Positions 9,695 through 19,444 of a stretch of 64,000 nucleotides of DNA are shown piece by piece. Made by a program: the position numbers and the translations under genes. The DNA comes from an uncultured Pelagibacteraceae bacterium (GTDB taxonomy: Bacteria > Pseudomonadota > Alphaproteobacteria > Pelagibacterales > Pelagibacteraceae). Location of the stretch: positions 1 through 64,000 of the forward strand of contig CACDWM010000002.1 in NCBI GenBank assembly GCA_902556505.1. Reading direction: 5' to 3'. The notes beneath the pieces are model-generated. The model was not told the origin of the DNA. It searched no databases and worked only from the letters and a program-made list of their open reading frames with translations. Numbering within the stretch: position 1 is the stretch's first letter; each line of letters opens with the position of its first letter.

Positions 9695-11400
9695 TGGCTA
9701 AAATTTCTAGAGCAGCTTATGCAGATATGTATGGGCCTACAACAGGAGATAAAGTAAGGCTCGCAGATACTGAACTATTTATTGAGGTTGAAAATGATCT
9801 AACCATTTATGGTGAAGAAGTAAAGTTTGGTGGTGGAAAAGTAATAAGAGATGGTATGGGCCAATCTCAAATCAGTAGAGAAAAAGGAGCAGCTGATACA
9901 GTTATTACCAATGCTTTAATAGTTGATGTAAATGGAATTTATAAAGCTGATGTAGGTTTAAAGGATGGAAAAATATTTGAAATTGGTAAAGCTGGTAATC
10001 CAGATACTCAATCTAAAGTAAATATAATTATTGGTCCAGGAACAGAAATAATTGCTGGTGAAGGAAAAATTTTAACAGCAGGGGGTTTTGATAGTCACAT
10101 TCATTATATATGTCCCCAACAAATTGATGATGCATTGCACTCAGGCATTACAACTATGCTTGGAGGAGGAACTGGACCGGCTCATGGAACACTTGCAACA
10201 ACGTGTACACCCGGACCATGGCACATACAAAGAATGATTCAATCTGCTGATGGTTTTTCTATGAATTTAGCTTTTGCAGGAAAAGGAAATTCTTCATTGC
10301 CAGAAGGTCTTGAGGAACAAATTCTAGCAGGAGCTTCAGCTTTAAAATTACATGAGGATTGGGGAACCACTCCTGGAGCAATTGACAATTGTTTAAATAT
10401 TGCTGACAAAAACGATGTGCAAGTAATGATTCACACAGACACTTTAAATGAAAGTGGGTTTGTAGAAAATACTATCAAAGCAATTAACAAAAGAACTATA
10501 CATGCTTTTCATACAGAGGGTGCTGGTGGCGGACACGCGCCAGATATAATCAAAGTTTGTGGAGAAGAGTATGTTATTCCTTCTTCAACAAATCCAACCA
10601 GACCATATACCATCAATACGATAGAGGAACATTTGGATATGCTAATGGTGTGTCACCATCTCGATAAATCCATTCCAGAGGATGTTGCATTTGCTGAAAG
10701 TAGAATAAGAAGAGAAACAATAGCAGCAGAAGATATTCTCCATGACATGGGAGCCTTTTCAATTATTGCATCAGATAGTCAGGCAATGGGTAGAGTTGGA
10801 GAAGTTATAATTAGAACTTGGCAAACTGCACACAAAATGAAAGTTCAAAGAGGTAGTTTGCCTGAGGAAAAAGGAGACAATGATAACTTTAGAGTTAAAA
10901 GATATCTAGCAAAATACACAATTAATCCTGCAATAGCTCATGGAATTTCAAAACATATTGGTAGTATTGAAAAAAATAAACGTGCGGATTTAGTTTTATG
11001 GGATCCAGCATTCTTTGGTGCAAAGCCAGAAATGATATTGATAGGAGGTAGTATAGCTTGTGCGCAAATGGGAGACCCGAATGCATCAATTCCAACTCCT
11101 CAACCAGTATACACTAGACCAATGTTTTCATCATTTGGGACGTCGTTAGAGAAATCTTCAGTAATTTTCACAAGCAAACTAGCTCTTGAAAAGAATTCAT
11201 TAAAAGATGCAAGTATTAGAAAAGACTTATTACCTGTAGAAAATACAAGAGCTATTTCTAAAAAAGATATGATTTTAAATAACAAGTGTCCAAAGATTGA
11301 GGTTAATCCAGAGACATATGAAGTAAAAGCTGATGGTGAAATAATTACCTGTGAACCAGCCAAAGAACTTCCTTTGGCACAAAGATATTTTATGTTTTAG
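9694..11400 (+). CDS. ureC: Urease alpha subunit, catalytic
   Basis: The 568-residue amidohydrolase has every visible active-site element: [12 protein letters not shown] (first nickel His pair near residues 135-137), ALKLHEDWG (the Lys carbamylated to bridge two nickels), [27 protein letters not shown] (further nickel ligands), [19 protein letters not shown] (mobile flap with the catalytic His) and [14 protein letters not shown] (Asp ligand). It should be an active di-nickel urease. Tight coupling to ureB and to the ureE maturation gene (three-base gap) keeps the set in one transcript. There is no urea permease gene nearby. Confidence 0.98.
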   Translation: MAKISRAAYADMYGPTTGDKVRLADTELFIEVENDLTIYGEEVKFGGGKVIRDGMGQSQISREKGAADTVITNALIVDVNGIYKADVGLKDGKIFEIGKAGNPDTQSKVNIIIGPGTEIIAGEGKILTAGGFDSHIHYICPQQIDDALHSGITTMLGGGTGPAHGTLATTCTPGPWHIQRMIQSADGFSMNLAFAGKGNSSLPEGLEEQILAGASALKLHEDWGTTPGAIDNCLNIADKNDVQVMIHTDTLNESGFVENTIKAINKRTIHAFHTEGAGGGHAPDIIKVCGEEYVIPSSTNPTRPYTINTIEEHLDMLMVCHHLDKSIPEDVAFAESRIRRETIAAEDILHDMGAFSIIASDSQAMGRVGEVIIRTWQTAHKMKVQRGSLPEEKGDNDNFRVKRYLAKYTINPAIAHGISKHIGSIEKNKRADLVLWDPAFFGAKPEMILIGGSIACAQMGDPNASIPTPQPVYTRPMFSSFGTSLEKSSVIFTSKLALEKNSLKDASIRKDLLPVENTRAISKKDMILNNKCPKIEVNPETYEVKADGEIITCEPAKELPLAQRYFMF

Positions 11401-11403
11401 CTT

Positions 11404-11847
11404 ATGGATAATTGTTTTTTAATAGTTAATAAAATAGCCAAAAATAAAGCAAAAGATCACATATCTTTATCTTATGATGAGCGATTTTTAAGAAGAAAAA
11501 AACTTGTTTCAGATAATGGTTTTGAATTTTTAGTCAATTTACCAGAGACAAAATCACTGTCAGAAAATCAAGCGTTTAGACTTCAAAGTGGAAATTTGAT
11601 TTTAATTAAAAACAAAAAAGAAAGTTTACTAGAAATAAAAGGAAAAAATTTAATGCAACTTATATGGCATATTGGAAACAGGCATATGCCATGTCAAATT
11701 GAAAAAGATAGAATTTTTATTCAGTATGACGAAGTAATAAAAAAGATGATATTAAAATTAGGAGGAAAGGTTAAGAAAGTTTTAAGACCTTTTAAACCAG
11801 AGGGAGGAGCATATGGAATTGGTAGAACCCATAGCCATAGACACTAA
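11404..11847 (+). CDS. ureE: Urease accessory protein UreE, nickel metallochaperone
   Basis: The 147-residue protein has the UreE N-terminal domain (LSYDERFLRRKKL, ETKSLSENQAFRLQSGN) and the nickel-binding domain GNRHMPCQIEKDRIFI, whose His is the conserved interface ligand. It ends with [10 protein letters not shown], a short His tail able to hold extra nickel, much shorter than the His-rich tail of Klebsiella UreE. UreE hands nickel to UreG during urease activation. The last 35 bases also encode the start of ureF in another frame. Confidence 0.93.
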   Translation: MDNCFLIVNKIAKNKAKDHISLSYDERFLRRKKLVSDNGFEFLVNLPETKSLSENQAFRLQSGNLILIKNKKESLLEIKGKNLMQLIWHIGNRHMPCQIEKDRIFIQYDEVIKKMILKLGGKVKKVLRPFKPEGGAYGIGRTHSHRH

Positions 11848-12493
11848 AATAAAAGGTAAAAAGGATTTAAAAGAATCGTTACAAATTCTTCAAACTTGGT
11901 TTTCACCATCATTTCCTGTAGGAAGTTTTTCATATTCTCATGGTTTAGAGGCAATGATTAATGATAATTTTATTAGGTCAAAAGAGGATATTTTGGATTA
12001 TTTAAAATGTATCTTAAAACATGGAACTGGTAAAAATGATGTAATTTTAATTAAACATACTTATCAAGGAGAAGAGTTAAATGAACTGGCTCTATCTCTT
12101 TGCCCATCCAAAGAAAGAAAAATTGAGTCTATTGAAATGGGTAATGCTTTTAGAAAAGTGTTAGCTGATAGTTGGGATTTTAAAATTCTTGAAAATACTG
12201 CTTATCCAATTGCAGTTGCTAAAGCAGCTAAACATTTTGATATACCACTTAACTTAACAATTGTATCTTATCTACAATCCTTTGTATCAAATCTAATAAA
12301 TGTTTGTATTAAACATATACCAATTGGGCAAAAAATTGGGCAGGACTGTATTATTAAAACGTATGAATTAATAAGAGAAATAGAAAAAGAAAGTGAAAAT
12401 TTAAATTTAGAAGACTTAGGTGGAATTTGTTTTAATAGTGATATCTACAGTATTAAGCATGAAAATTTGAAAACACGAATTTATAAGACATGA
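11813..12493 (+). CDS. ureF: Urease accessory protein UreF
   Basis: The 226-residue product has the UreF signature [19 protein letters not shown] and the helical core typical of the family, with [12 protein letters not shown] and [12 protein letters not shown] towards the end. UreF bridges UreD and UreG and gates GTP hydrolysis. The start at 11813 lies inside ureE and is preceded by a good GGAGG-like ribosome-binding site, which supports it despite a 35-base overlap. The N-terminal 30 residues before the conserved part are variable. The stop overlaps ureG as ATGA. Confidence 0.93.
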   Translation: MELVEPIAIDTKIKGKKDLKESLQILQTWFSPSFPVGSFSYSHGLEAMINDNFIRSKEDILDYLKCILKHGTGKNDVILIKHTYQGEELNELALSLCPSKERKIESIEMGNAFRKVLADSWDFKILENTAYPIAVAKAAKHFDIPLNLTIVSYLQSFVSNLINVCIKHIPIGQKIGQDCIIKTYELIREIEKESENLNLEDLGGICFNSDIYSIKHENLKTRIYKT

Positions 12494-13101
12494 AAAATAT
12501 AAATGGACCTTTAAAAGTTGGAATAGGTGGACCTGTTGGTGCAGGGAAGACAAGTTTAACAGCTGAATTGTGTAAATTTTTATCAAAGAAAATTTCTATG
12601 GCTGTAATATCAAACGATATTTATACAAAAGAGGATGCTGAATTTTTAATGAAAGTTCAAGCTTTACCTCTTGAGAGAATTAAAGGAGTTGAAACAGGAG
12701 GATGCCCACATACAGCAATACGGGAAGATGCTTCAATTAATATGCTTGCTGTAGAAAATATGAAAAAAAAATTTCCTGATCTTGATTTGATTTTAATTGA
12801 GTCTGGTGGAGATAATTTAGCTGCAACTTTTAGTCCAGAATTAGTTGATTTATCTATTTATGTTATTGATGTTGGTATGGGTGGAGATATCCCTAGAAAA
12901 GGCGGCCCTGCCATTCAAAAATCAGACTTGTTAATTATTAACAAGACAGATTTAGCTCCTCATGTAGAAGTTAATCTGGAAACTATGAAAGATGATGTGA
13001 AAAAGGCTCGAAATGGTTTGCCTTATGTTTTTTGCCAAATGAAAAAGCAAATTGGCGTTGAAGACGTTGCTAAATTTTTATATTCATCAGGAGGTTTATA
13101 A
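12490..13101 (+). CDS. ureG: Urease accessory GTPase UreG
   Basis: The 203-residue SIMIBI-class GTPase has a P-loop ([13 protein letters not shown]), [14 protein letters not shown], the metal-binding [13 protein letters not shown] (CPH motif binding nickel at the dimer interface), [15 protein letters not shown] and the guanine-specificity [12 protein letters not shown]-bound dimeric UreG carries nickel into the UreD-UreF-urease complex. It ends the urease operon; the next gene follows after 27 bases and may or may not be co-transcribed. No terminator hairpin is visible. Confidence 0.97.
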   Translation: MKNINGPLKVGIGGPVGAGKTSLTAELCKFLSKKISMAVISNDIYTKEDAEFLMKVQALPLERIKGVETGGCPHTAIREDASINMLAVENMKKKFPDLDLILIESGGDNLAATFSPELVDLSIYVIDVGMGGDIPRKGGPAIQKSDLLIINKTDLAPHVEVNLETMKDDVKKARNGLPYVFCQMKKQIGVEDVAKFLYSSGGL

Positions 13102-13128
13102 TCAATTTATATATAATAAAGTGTTTTT

Positions 13129-14202
13129 ATGAAAAAAATATTAATTACTCTTATTGTATTAGCATTTGCAAATAATGTTTATGCAAATAAAAAAGATATA
13201 ACTAATATAAATTTCAAACCATCTGTTCACAAAGGAAAAATAGGAAAGGCTTACGAAATAGTCAAAGCAGAATCAGGAGAGCCTGTTATAGGTAAAAGTG
13301 CGTATAAATTTGTTGCAATTCCTTTTGATTGTGGAAACGATGGAGCTAAACATACTGATTGCGGTGACTTTAAAAGAAATAAAAATACCTTTACATCAAA
13401 AGGAGATAGAGTTCGTAGTGAGCTTGGAGGATGGGATAGTACCTTCAAGGGTGAACAATGGCTGACATTTAGTATTTATATTCCAAATAATTATAAAACT
13501 ATTTCTCCAACCATAACTTCATTCTATCAAATTTATGAAAAACCCAGTCTTGGGCCCGCATTAAAAATAGAGGATTATTATGGAGTTATGGTTGCTAATA
13601 TTATGATTAGAGGAAAGTCAATTTCTTCAAAAAAACTTTTAGAAATTGAAAAAATGAGAGGCAAGTGGACTCATATCGTTATGAACAATAATTACTCTAA
13701 AAATAAAGAAAAAGGTTTTTATAACATATGGGTGAATTCAGAATATAAAGCATCTTATAGCGGACAAACTAATGGTGGAGCTCCAAATGGCATGTATGTT
13801 AAAGCTGGAATTTATCAATCCTTTATAAGTAGATACCTTAAGACAATTGGTATGAACCCCAATTGGCAAAAAGGTCAAGTTGCTGGAGAATTTCCAACTC
13901 AAATTATTTTTATGGATAATATTTTTAAAGCTAAATCAAAAGAAAAATTAAAAAAAACAATAGCAAAAGTTTATAAAAATATGGAAATACCAAAAGCATT
14001 TGATTTAGATAATTTGAGAGTTGAAAGTATTTCTGATGAAAATAAAGGAAAATTTTTTGCTATCGTTCTATCAAAATCTAACCCTGCAACTGAATTTAAA
14101 GCATTTGATGAAGACAAAGGTAAAGCAAAAGTAAAAGCTATGAGAAAGTGCTTTGAAAAACATGATGATTGTTCGATTAAATCATCAGGTGTAGTTAAAT
14201 AA
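13129..14202 (+). CDS. Secreted heparin-lyase-fold protein (second copy)
   Basis: The 357-residue product has a signal peptide (MKKILITLIVLAFANNVYA) and a jelly-roll lyase-like body: DRVRSELGGW, EQWLTFSIYIPNNY, ITSFYQIYEKP, MRGKWTHIVMNNNYS and FYNIWVNSEYKASYSG align in order with the family that includes heparin-lyase-I-like polysaccharide lyases. The RxEL and Q-x-Y elements are the more conserved points. A C-terminal extension (about residues 290-357, Lys-rich with two Cys) is of unknown role. It shares fold and export signal with the protein at 6948-7958 but is only distantly similar, so this is probably not a recent duplication. Substrate unknown; a binding-only role is possible. Confidence 0.55.
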   Translation: MKKILITLIVLAFANNVYANKKDITNINFKPSVHKGKIGKAYEIVKAESGEPVIGKSAYKFVAIPFDCGNDGAKHTDCGDFKRNKNTFTSKGDRVRSELGGWDSTFKGEQWLTFSIYIPNNYKTISPTITSFYQIYEKPSLGPALKIEDYYGVMVANIMIRGKSISSKKLLEIEKMRGKWTHIVMNNNYSKNKEKGFYNIWVNSEYKASYSGQTNGGAPNGMYVKAGIYQSFISRYLKTIGMNPNWQKGQVAGEFPTQIIFMDNIFKAKSKEKLKKTIAKVYKNMEIPKAFDLDNLRVESISDENKGKFFAIVLSKSNPATEFKAFDEDKGKAKVKAMRKCFEKHDDCSIKSSGVVK

Positions 14203-14210
14203 AGATTAAA

Positions 14211-15488
14211 TTAAGCTCTAATCGTTGGTAAACAATAAAAATCAGCCGTATCAATTTTAGAAGAATACTGTCTTCTCATATTCCATTTTTTATGAACTCC
14301 AGCACTTGCAACACTTAAAGTTGATCTTCCATATCGATGGTTAGTGTTATCAATGGATCTCATTAAACTATTTATCTTTTCATCTTTTTCAGAAGTAAAT
14401 AAATTTGTTTTATCACTAGCATTAGAAAGTCCTGTTAGCATGACACCTGCTTTTTGATAACGGTAACCATTTTTAAATATACTCTCAAGTATTGAAACTG
14501 CTGTCTTAACTGTTTCAATACTGTTGTTTGTTGCAATTGGAAAATCAACTGTCTTTGCGTTTGAATAATATCCAAAGTTTCTTTGAAAGGGACTAGTCCT
14601 AACAAATACAGTAATTGCTTTTGCAACTAAAGACTCTGATCTAATTTTTTCAGAGGCATTTAAGCAATAATTTGCAACTGCTTCTTTTAACTCTTGGAAC
14701 GTTTCAATTCTTTTTCCAAATGATCTTGAAACAACACAGCTTTTTCTTTTAGTAGTAGTCGTCTCTAATCCAATACAAGAAACTCCTCTAAGCTCCATTG
14801 CAGTTCTTGAGCTTAAAACATTTGAAGATTTTTTGATCCAAGTATTAGACTTATTTTTTAATTGCTTAGCATTGTAAATTCCATGTTTTTGATAAAACTT
14901 AGTTAGCTGTCTTCCAACACCCCAGACATCATTGATTTCAACTTTTTCTAAAATAGGATCTAAATTTTCTATCCCAATTAAACTTGTCACCCCTGATTGT
15001 TTTTTCTTTGCAATATGATTTGCAACTTTGCTTAAAGTTTTTGTATTGGCTATTCCAATACTGGTTGGAATACCGGTCCACTGCAAAACAGTTTCTCTAA
15101 TTTCTTTTCCAACTTTTTCTACTTCAGTATCAGGAAAGTTTGATAAATCTAAAAAAGCTTCATCAATGGAGTAAACTTCTATTTCTGAATTAAATCTTTT
15201 AAGAGTTCGCATCACTCTTCTAGATAAATCTCCGTATAAAGAATAATTAGATGAGAAAACTTCAACTTTATTTCTAATAATAATATCTTTTGCTTTAAAA
15301 TAAGGTTCCCCCATCTTAATTCCCAAAGCTTTTGCTTCATTCGATCTTGAAATAATACAGCCATCATTATTAGATAAAACGACAACTGGTTTTCTTCTTA
15401 TTTTTGGATTAAATAATCTTTCACAAGAAACATAAAAAGAATTACAATCAATTAATGCTATTTTTTTAGTACGTTGAATGGATGACAT
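14211..15488 (-). CDS. umuC: Y-family translesion DNA polymerase UmuC
   Basis: The roughly 425-residue protein has [19 protein letters not shown] (catalytic Asp), [33 protein letters not shown] (catalytic D-E) and [20 protein letters not shown], followed by the UmuC-specific little-finger and C-terminal region ([32 protein letters not shown]). UmuC with two UmuD' makes polymerase V, an SOS-induced error-prone bypass polymerase. I use the ATG at 15488, which has a GGGGGG tract upstream; the TTG three codons earlier is less likely. It overlaps umuD by 23 bases, so the two are translationally coupled. Confidence 0.92.
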   Translation of the reverse strand: MSSIQRTKKIALIDCNSFYVSCERLFNPKIRRKPVVVLSNNDGCIISRSNEAKALGIKMGEPYFKAKDIIIRNKVEVFSSNYSLYGDLSRRVMRTLKRFNSEIEVYSIDEAFLDLSNFPDTEVEKVGKEIRETVLQWTGIPTSIGIANTKTLSKVANHIAKKKQSGVTSLIGIENLDPILEKVEINDVWGVGRQLTKFYQKHGIYNAKQLKNKSNTWIKKSSNVLSSRTAMELRGVSCIGLETTTTKRKSCVVSRSFGKRIETFQELKEAVANYCLNASEKIRSESLVAKAITVFVRTSPFQRNFGYYSNAKTVDFPIATNNSIETVKTAVSILESIFKNGYRYQKAGVMLTGLSNASDKTNLFTSEKDEKINSLMRSIDNTNHRYGRSTLSVASAGVHKKWNMRRQYSSKIDTADFYCLPTIRA

Positions 15489-15861
15489 AGGTAACAACCC
15501 CCCAAATAAAAATATCTTGTTCTTCGTTAATTAAAATTCTGTCAGAAAACTCTTTAGATCCAGAAGTTAAAAATTTTTTATCTCGTTCTTGAACTAAAGT
15601 TTTAACTACAAGTTCATCATGAACATTAGCAATCACTGTTGAAAAGTTTTTTGGCTTTAAACTTTTATCGACAACCAATAAATCACCATCATTAATTCCA
15701 ACATCAACCATGGATTTACCTTGAACTCTGATGATGAAAGTTGCTGGAACATTTCTTATTAAATGCATGTTTAGATCAATATCTTCTTCGATATAATCAG
15801 TAGCAGGGGAAGGAAAGCCAGCGCCTGCTTTATGTAGATAATAAGGGATTGTTAGTTTCAT
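15466..15861 (-). CDS. umuD: UmuD, RecA-activated self-cleaving S24 protein
   Basis: The roughly 131-residue product starts [19 protein letters not shown], aligning with the E. coli UmuD start and its cleavage region (here G-F after KAGA). The Ser of [19 protein letters not shown] and the Lys of ELVVKTL form the Ser-Lys dyad. RecA filaments trigger cleavage to UmuD', which joins UmuC. An upstream ATG at 15891 is in frame but would place the promoter -10 element and SOS operator inside the coding region, so I choose 15861. The operator ends directly at this start codon, leaving a very short leader. Confidence 0.9.
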   Translation of the reverse strand: MKLTIPYYLHKAGAGFPSPATDYIEEDIDLNMHLIRNVPATFIIRVQGKSMVDVGINDGDLLVVDKSLKPKNFSTVIANVHDELVVKTLVQERDKKFLTSGSKEFSDRILINEEQDIFIWGVVTYVIHSTY

Positions 15862-15908
15862 GTTCTTGTTTTGTTCTAATTTATAGACCATTTATACAAT
15901 ACACTCAA
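15862..15908 (-). promoter_or_regulatory. SOS promoter/operator of umuDC
   Basis: Read on the minus strand there is a TTGAGT (15903-15908), a 17-base spacer and TATAAA (15880-15885). The direct repeat GAAC-N7-GAAC follows at 15862-15876 (GTTC-N7-GTTC on the plus strand). That repeat is the established LexA operator of Alphaproteobacteria, here a perfect match. It would cover the transcription start and touches the umuD ATG, so LexA would block initiation and the mRNA leader must be only a few bases long. Promoter elements are read by eye. Confidence 0.75.
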
Positions 15909-16045
15909 GAGGTTGTATTTTGAGTCCGTAATTGAATCAAAAGTGAATCAAAACGTGAACATCGAAACTACATTTTGTGTGCTTGTGGATAACTCCAACC
16001 AAGGATAGTTTAAAATTCTAGTTTAATTATAAAAGGAGAAAAATA

Positions 16046-16396
16046 ATGAGTTCAATTGAAGTCAAAACTTTTGACAATCCAGACGAAAGTAACACTAATT
16101 TTAAAAATGCCAAAATAGATATTGTGAAAGTAGGAGATCAAAGAGTTATGAGATTAGTTTTACAACCAGGTTGGAAATGGTCACAAGACATTAAGCCAAC
16201 AGTTGGCACAGATAGCTGCAAAGCAAAACATCTTGGCGTAATTGTTTCAGGGGCAGTTTGCGCAAAACATGATGATGGAACTGAATTAACTTATAAAGCT
16301 GGTGATGCATATTCAATTGAACCAGGTCATGATGGTTGGGTAGTAGGCGATAAACCTGCGGTAGTTTATGAGTTTCATGGAAAATGGGGAGAATAG
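16046..16396 (+). CDS. Small cupin-domain protein
   Basis: The 116-residue single-domain cupin has the two weakly conserved motif regions around CKAKHLGVIVSGAVCAKHDDG and YKAGDAYSIEPGHDGWVVGD. The pattern G(x)nH...G and PGHDGW leaves some potential metal ligands (His, Glu). Small cupins of this sort bind metals or small carboxylates and often act as sensors or enzymes; the substrate is not evident. It has a good AAGGAG site before the ATG and heads a tight plus-strand run with a VOC protein, a GFA-type protein and a kinase. It diverges from umuD. Confidence 0.7.
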   Translation: MSSIEVKTFDNPDESNTNFKNAKIDIVKVGDQRVMRLVLQPGWKWSQDIKPTVGTDSCKAKHLGVIVSGAVCAKHDDGTELTYKAGDAYSIEPGHDGWVVGDKPAVVYEFHGKWGE

Positions 16397-16412
16397 TAAA
16401 TAAATATAAATC

Positions 16413-16796
16413 ATGAATATTTTAGATTTTGTAATGGTTGGTTCTAATGATTATAAAAAATCTAGTGAGTTCTATGATGCTATTTTAGAGCCATTAAAAT
16501 TAAAAAAAACTGTAATAACAGAAAAATATATTGGTTACTCTCATTCAAGTGATCCTGACAAAACTCTATTCTATGTAACAAACCCAGTGAATGGTGAACC
16601 AGCAACTTTCGGTAATGGAACACAAATAACTTTACTAGCAGACTCCAAAGAATCAGTAGAAAAATTTTATGAAATTGCAATGTCAAAAGGAGCTACTGAC
16701 GAAGGAGGTCCAGGAGTAAGAAGTGATGGAAATTATTATGCTTATATCCGTGATTTAGATGGAAATAAGATTGCAGCTAAAAGAAATTTAAAATAA
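16413..16796 (+). CDS. VOC-family (glyoxalase/bleomycin-resistance fold) protein
   Basis: The 127-residue product starts MNILDFVMVGSNDYKKSSEFYDAIL and ends YYAYIRDLDGNKIAAKRN, with GNGTQITLLADS in the middle, giving the paired beta-alpha-beta-beta-beta modules of vicinal-oxygen-chelate proteins. Members include glyoxalase I and extradiol dioxygenases. The usual first metal-binding His is replaced (FVMVGS), so metal chemistry of the glyoxalase type is doubtful. It sits 16 bases after the cupin gene and 13 before the GFA-type gene, suggesting one transcript. Confidence 0.8.
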   Translation: MNILDFVMVGSNDYKKSSEFYDAILEPLKLKKTVITEKYIGYSHSSDPDKTLFYVTNPVNGEPATFGNGTQITLLADSKESVEKFYEIAMSKGATDEGGPGVRSDGNYYAYIRDLDGNKIAAKRNLK

Positions 16797-16809
16797 AAAA
16801 AGGAGATAT

Positions 16810-17175
16810 ATGAAATTAAATTGTCATTGTGGAGCTGTTGAAGCAGAAATTAATGCTACAATTAATGAATTAGCAAAAATTGTAAGATGTAATTGTTCAA
16901 TATGTAAAAGAAAAAATGCAACAATGGGAATGGTTAAAAACGAAGATTTTAAAGTTACTAAAGGACAAGATAAATTAAAACTTTATCAGTACCATACTAA
17001 AGTTGCTAACCATTACTTTTGTACTGATTGTGGAATTTATACTCATCACAATCCAAGAAGTGCACCAGCCATGACTGGTTTTAATTTAGGATGTGTCGAT
17101 GAAGTTAAAGTAGAAGATTTAAAAGAAGTAGCAAACTTCGATGGTTTAAACCATCCGATGGATCAAGAAAAATAA
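16810..17175 (+). CDS. GFA-family (glutathione-dependent formaldehyde-activating-like) protein
   Basis: The 121-residue product begins MKLNCHCGAVEAEI and carries the zinc-binding cysteines of the Gfa/DUF636 family: CHCG, CNCSICKRK and CTDCGIYTHH. The founding member, Paracoccus Gfa, was proposed to help form S-hydroxymethylglutathione from formaldehyde and glutathione, though many homologues have no proven role. Formaldehyde is expected if methylated amines such as sarcosine are oxidised, so the context fits but does not prove that function. The gene has a strong AAGGAGAT ribosome-binding site and lies eight bases before the glycerate kinase gene. Confidence 0.85.
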   Translation: MKLNCHCGAVEAEINATINELAKIVRCNCSICKRKNATMGMVKNEDFKVTKGQDKLKLYQYHTKVANHYFCTDCGIYTHHNPRSAPAMTGFNLGCVDEVKVEDLKEVANFDGLNHPMDQEK

Positions 17176-17182
17176 AAGTCTA

Positions 17183-18112
17183 ATGAAATTATCTGAAGAG
17201 TGTTTTAAGAAAGTTAAAAAGGATTGTTTTAAATTTATTAAATCACAGGAAACATCAACAGAAAAGTTTGGCAACAAACAGGGGATGATCAAAGATTATT
17301 TAATCCCAATATGTTTTTGGATTGCAAAAAAATCAGATAACAAAAAACCTTACCTTGTTGGACTAGCTGGCGGTCAAGGAACCGGGAAAACAACTATAAG
17401 CTCAATAATTAAGATAATTTTAGAAAAATATTTTAAATTAAAAGTATTTAAGATTTCTATTGATGATTTTTATAAAACTAGAAAAGAAAGAATGGCTTTA
17501 TCAAAAAAAATACATCCAATGTTATTAACTAGAGGTGTTCCAGGTACACATGATATTAATATGATGCTAGATTTCTTTAAAAAATCTAAAGCAAAAAAAT
17601 TTAAAAGTATGAAATTACCAAATTTTAATAAGGCGATTGATGACAGATTTCCTAAAAACAAATGGAACAAAGTTAATATAAGACCAGATATTATTATTTT
17701 TGAAGGTTGGTGTGTTGGAGCAAGAGCGGAAGCTAACAAGACGTTAAAAAAATCTATTAACTCAATGGAAAAAGCTAATGACCATAAATTAGTTTGGAGA
17801 AAATATGTTAATCAACAATTAAAAACTAAATATAAAGAGCTATATTCCCAATTAAATTGTATGATTTACTTAAAAGCAAAAAACTTTAGTTTATTACAAA
17901 AGTGGAGATTAAAGCAGGAACAAAAACTATGGTTAAAAACAAAGAAAAAAGGTGGTCATAAAATAATGAGTAAAGGGGACGTAATAAATTTTATGCAAAC
18001 TTACCAAAGAATTACTCAAAATATGTTTAAAAATATGTCCAAATACGCATCTATAATTTTAAATTTAAACAGTAACCATCAAATTAAAACTGCTGTATAT
18101 AAATCAAAATGA
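17183..18112 (+). CDS. D-glycerate 3-kinase-like P-loop kinase
   Basis: The 309-residue protein has a Walker A (GLAGGQGTGKTT), SIDDFYKTRKERMALS, the family-defining LLTRGVPGTHDINMM, LPNFNKAIDDRFP and FEGWCVGARA. This set matches plant glycerate kinase (GLYK), yeast Tda10 and E. coli YggC. GLYK phosphorylates D-glycerate to 3-phosphoglycerate, returning serine- or glyoxylate-derived carbon to glycolysis, and that is the best guess here. The start follows a short leader after the GFA-type gene, and the stop overlaps the tolC start (ATGA). A uridine-kinase-like role cannot be excluded. Confidence 0.75.
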   Translation: MKLSEECFKKVKKDCFKFIKSQETSTEKFGNKQGMIKDYLIPICFWIAKKSDNKKPYLVGLAGGQGTGKTTISSIIKIILEKYFKLKVFKISIDDFYKTRKERMALSKKIHPMLLTRGVPGTHDINMMLDFFKKSKAKKFKSMKLPNFNKAIDDRFPKNKWNKVNIRPDIIIFEGWCVGARAEANKTLKKSINSMEKANDHKLVWRKYVNQQLKTKYKELYSQLNCMIYLKAKNFSLLQKWRLKQEQKLWLKTKKKGGHKIMSKGDVINFMQTYQRITQNMFKNMSKYASIILNLNSNHQIKTAVYKSK

Positions 18113-19401
18113 AAAAAATATTTATAATAGTAATTGCATCAATATTTTATTTTAGTAGCGCTTTTGCAGTTACTCTTCTTGATGCATTAAATCATACTTA
18201 TCAAAATAATATTCAGCTTAATGCGGAAAGAGAAAATATTAAAGTTTCACAAGAAGATGTAAACATTTCAAAGTCTGATTACAAACCTTCTCTAACTATA
18301 AAAGGATCAAAAAGTTTTGAGAATACAAACAAACTAACTAATCAAAGTGGTGGTGATGCAAGTGTCAGCGATGTAGACCCGTTTACAACTTCAATTAAAT
18401 TAGAACAAACATTGTTAGATTATGGAAGAGATCTTACACTTGAAAAAAATATTACTGCTTTAGACTTAGCTAAAGCAAATTTAATTAAAAAAGAACAAGA
18501 AATTTTACATAAAGCAATCGATGCTTTTACAAATCTAATTTTAGCCAGAGAAACTTTAGATATTAACAGAAAAAATTTAAATCTTTTAATTAGACAAGTT
18601 GAAAATGATAAAATTAGAAGAGATAGAGGTCAAATTACAAATACTGATTTGGCACAATCGGAGTCATCACTTGCAGGTGCTCAAGCACAATTTGCTAAAG
18701 CAAAAAGTGATTTATTAATCAGCAAACTAAATTATGAGAATATAATTGGTAAAATCAGTGATCCAAATCAATTACAAAAAAACTCAAATGCGATAGTCAG
18801 TATTCCAAAATCTTTAAATGATGCAATTAATCTTTCAAAACAAAATAACCCTGATATCCAGATTGCAAAATTAGATTTATCAAAAGCAGAAAAAGAATTA
18901 GCAATTTCAGAGTCAGACTTGAAACCAACTGCTTCTTTATCTGTAGAAAGATCATATACGGATGACCTAAGTTCTACTTATGCTGAAAGAGAAAAAGATA
19001 TTTTAAAAGCAGAGATTAGTTGGCCTTTTTATTCAGGAGGAAAAAAGAGATCAACTATTTCCAAAAATTCAAATTTAACTACAAGAAAAAGATTATTTTT
19101 AGATGATGCTATAAAATCAAACGAAACAAATGTTGCAAGTGCTTGGTCAAGTTTACAATCATCTGAAAGTTTTTTGAACTCAGTTAGAGTTCAAGTAAAA
19201 GCAGCTGAAATAGCTAATGAAGGAATAGCAGCAGAATACGAAAGAGGATCTAGAACTACTTTAGATGTTATTCAATCAAATGCTTTATTACTATCTGCCC
19301 AAATTTCTCTAGCAAGTTCTGAGAAAAACTATCTAATGGCCCAATACAATCTGCTTAAAGCAGTAGGCTTGCTTAATAGCCAATATCTAAAACTTAAGTA
19401 A
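18109..19401 (+). CDS. tolC: TolC-family outer-membrane channel protein
   Basis: The 430-residue product has a signal peptide (KKIFIIVIASIFYFSSAFA), then LLDALNHTYQNNIQLNAERENI. The long helical repeats show an internal duplication (QNNIQLNAE in the first half and QNNPDIQIAK in the second), typical of TolC trimers. Also typical are KLEQTLLDYGR and the later YERGSRTTLDVIQSNALL. TolC makes the outer-membrane duct used by type I secretion systems and tripartite efflux pumps; no partner genes lie beside it. It overlaps the kinase gene by four bases, although expression from its own promoter is possible. Confidence 0.9.
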   Translation: MKKIFIIVIASIFYFSSAFAVTLLDALNHTYQNNIQLNAERENIKVSQEDVNISKSDYKPSLTIKGSKSFENTNKLTNQSGGDASVSDVDPFTTSIKLEQTLLDYGRDLTLEKNITALDLAKANLIKKEQEILHKAIDAFTNLILARETLDINRKNLNLLIRQVENDKIRRDRGQITNTDLAQSESSLAGAQAQFAKAKSDLLISKLNYENIIGKISDPNQLQKNSNAIVSIPKSLNDAINLSKQNNPDIQIAKLDLSKAEKELAISESDLKPTASLSVERSYTDDLSSTYAEREKDILKAEISWPFYSGGKKRSTISKNSNLTTRKRLFLDDAIKSNETNVASAWSSLQSSESFLNSVRVQVKAAEIANEGIAAEYERGSRTTLDVIQSNALLLSAQISLASSEKNYLMAQYNLLKAVGLLNSQYLKLK

Positions 19402-19444
19402 TTATTTGATTTTTAGGGGTAAAAAATAAATATATTGCCAATGA

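Noticed and set aside
15862-15891. Upstream ATG at 15891 as the umuD start
   Set aside because: It would put the -10 element and the perfect SOS operator inside the coding region; the ATG at 15861 matches the family N-terminus better.
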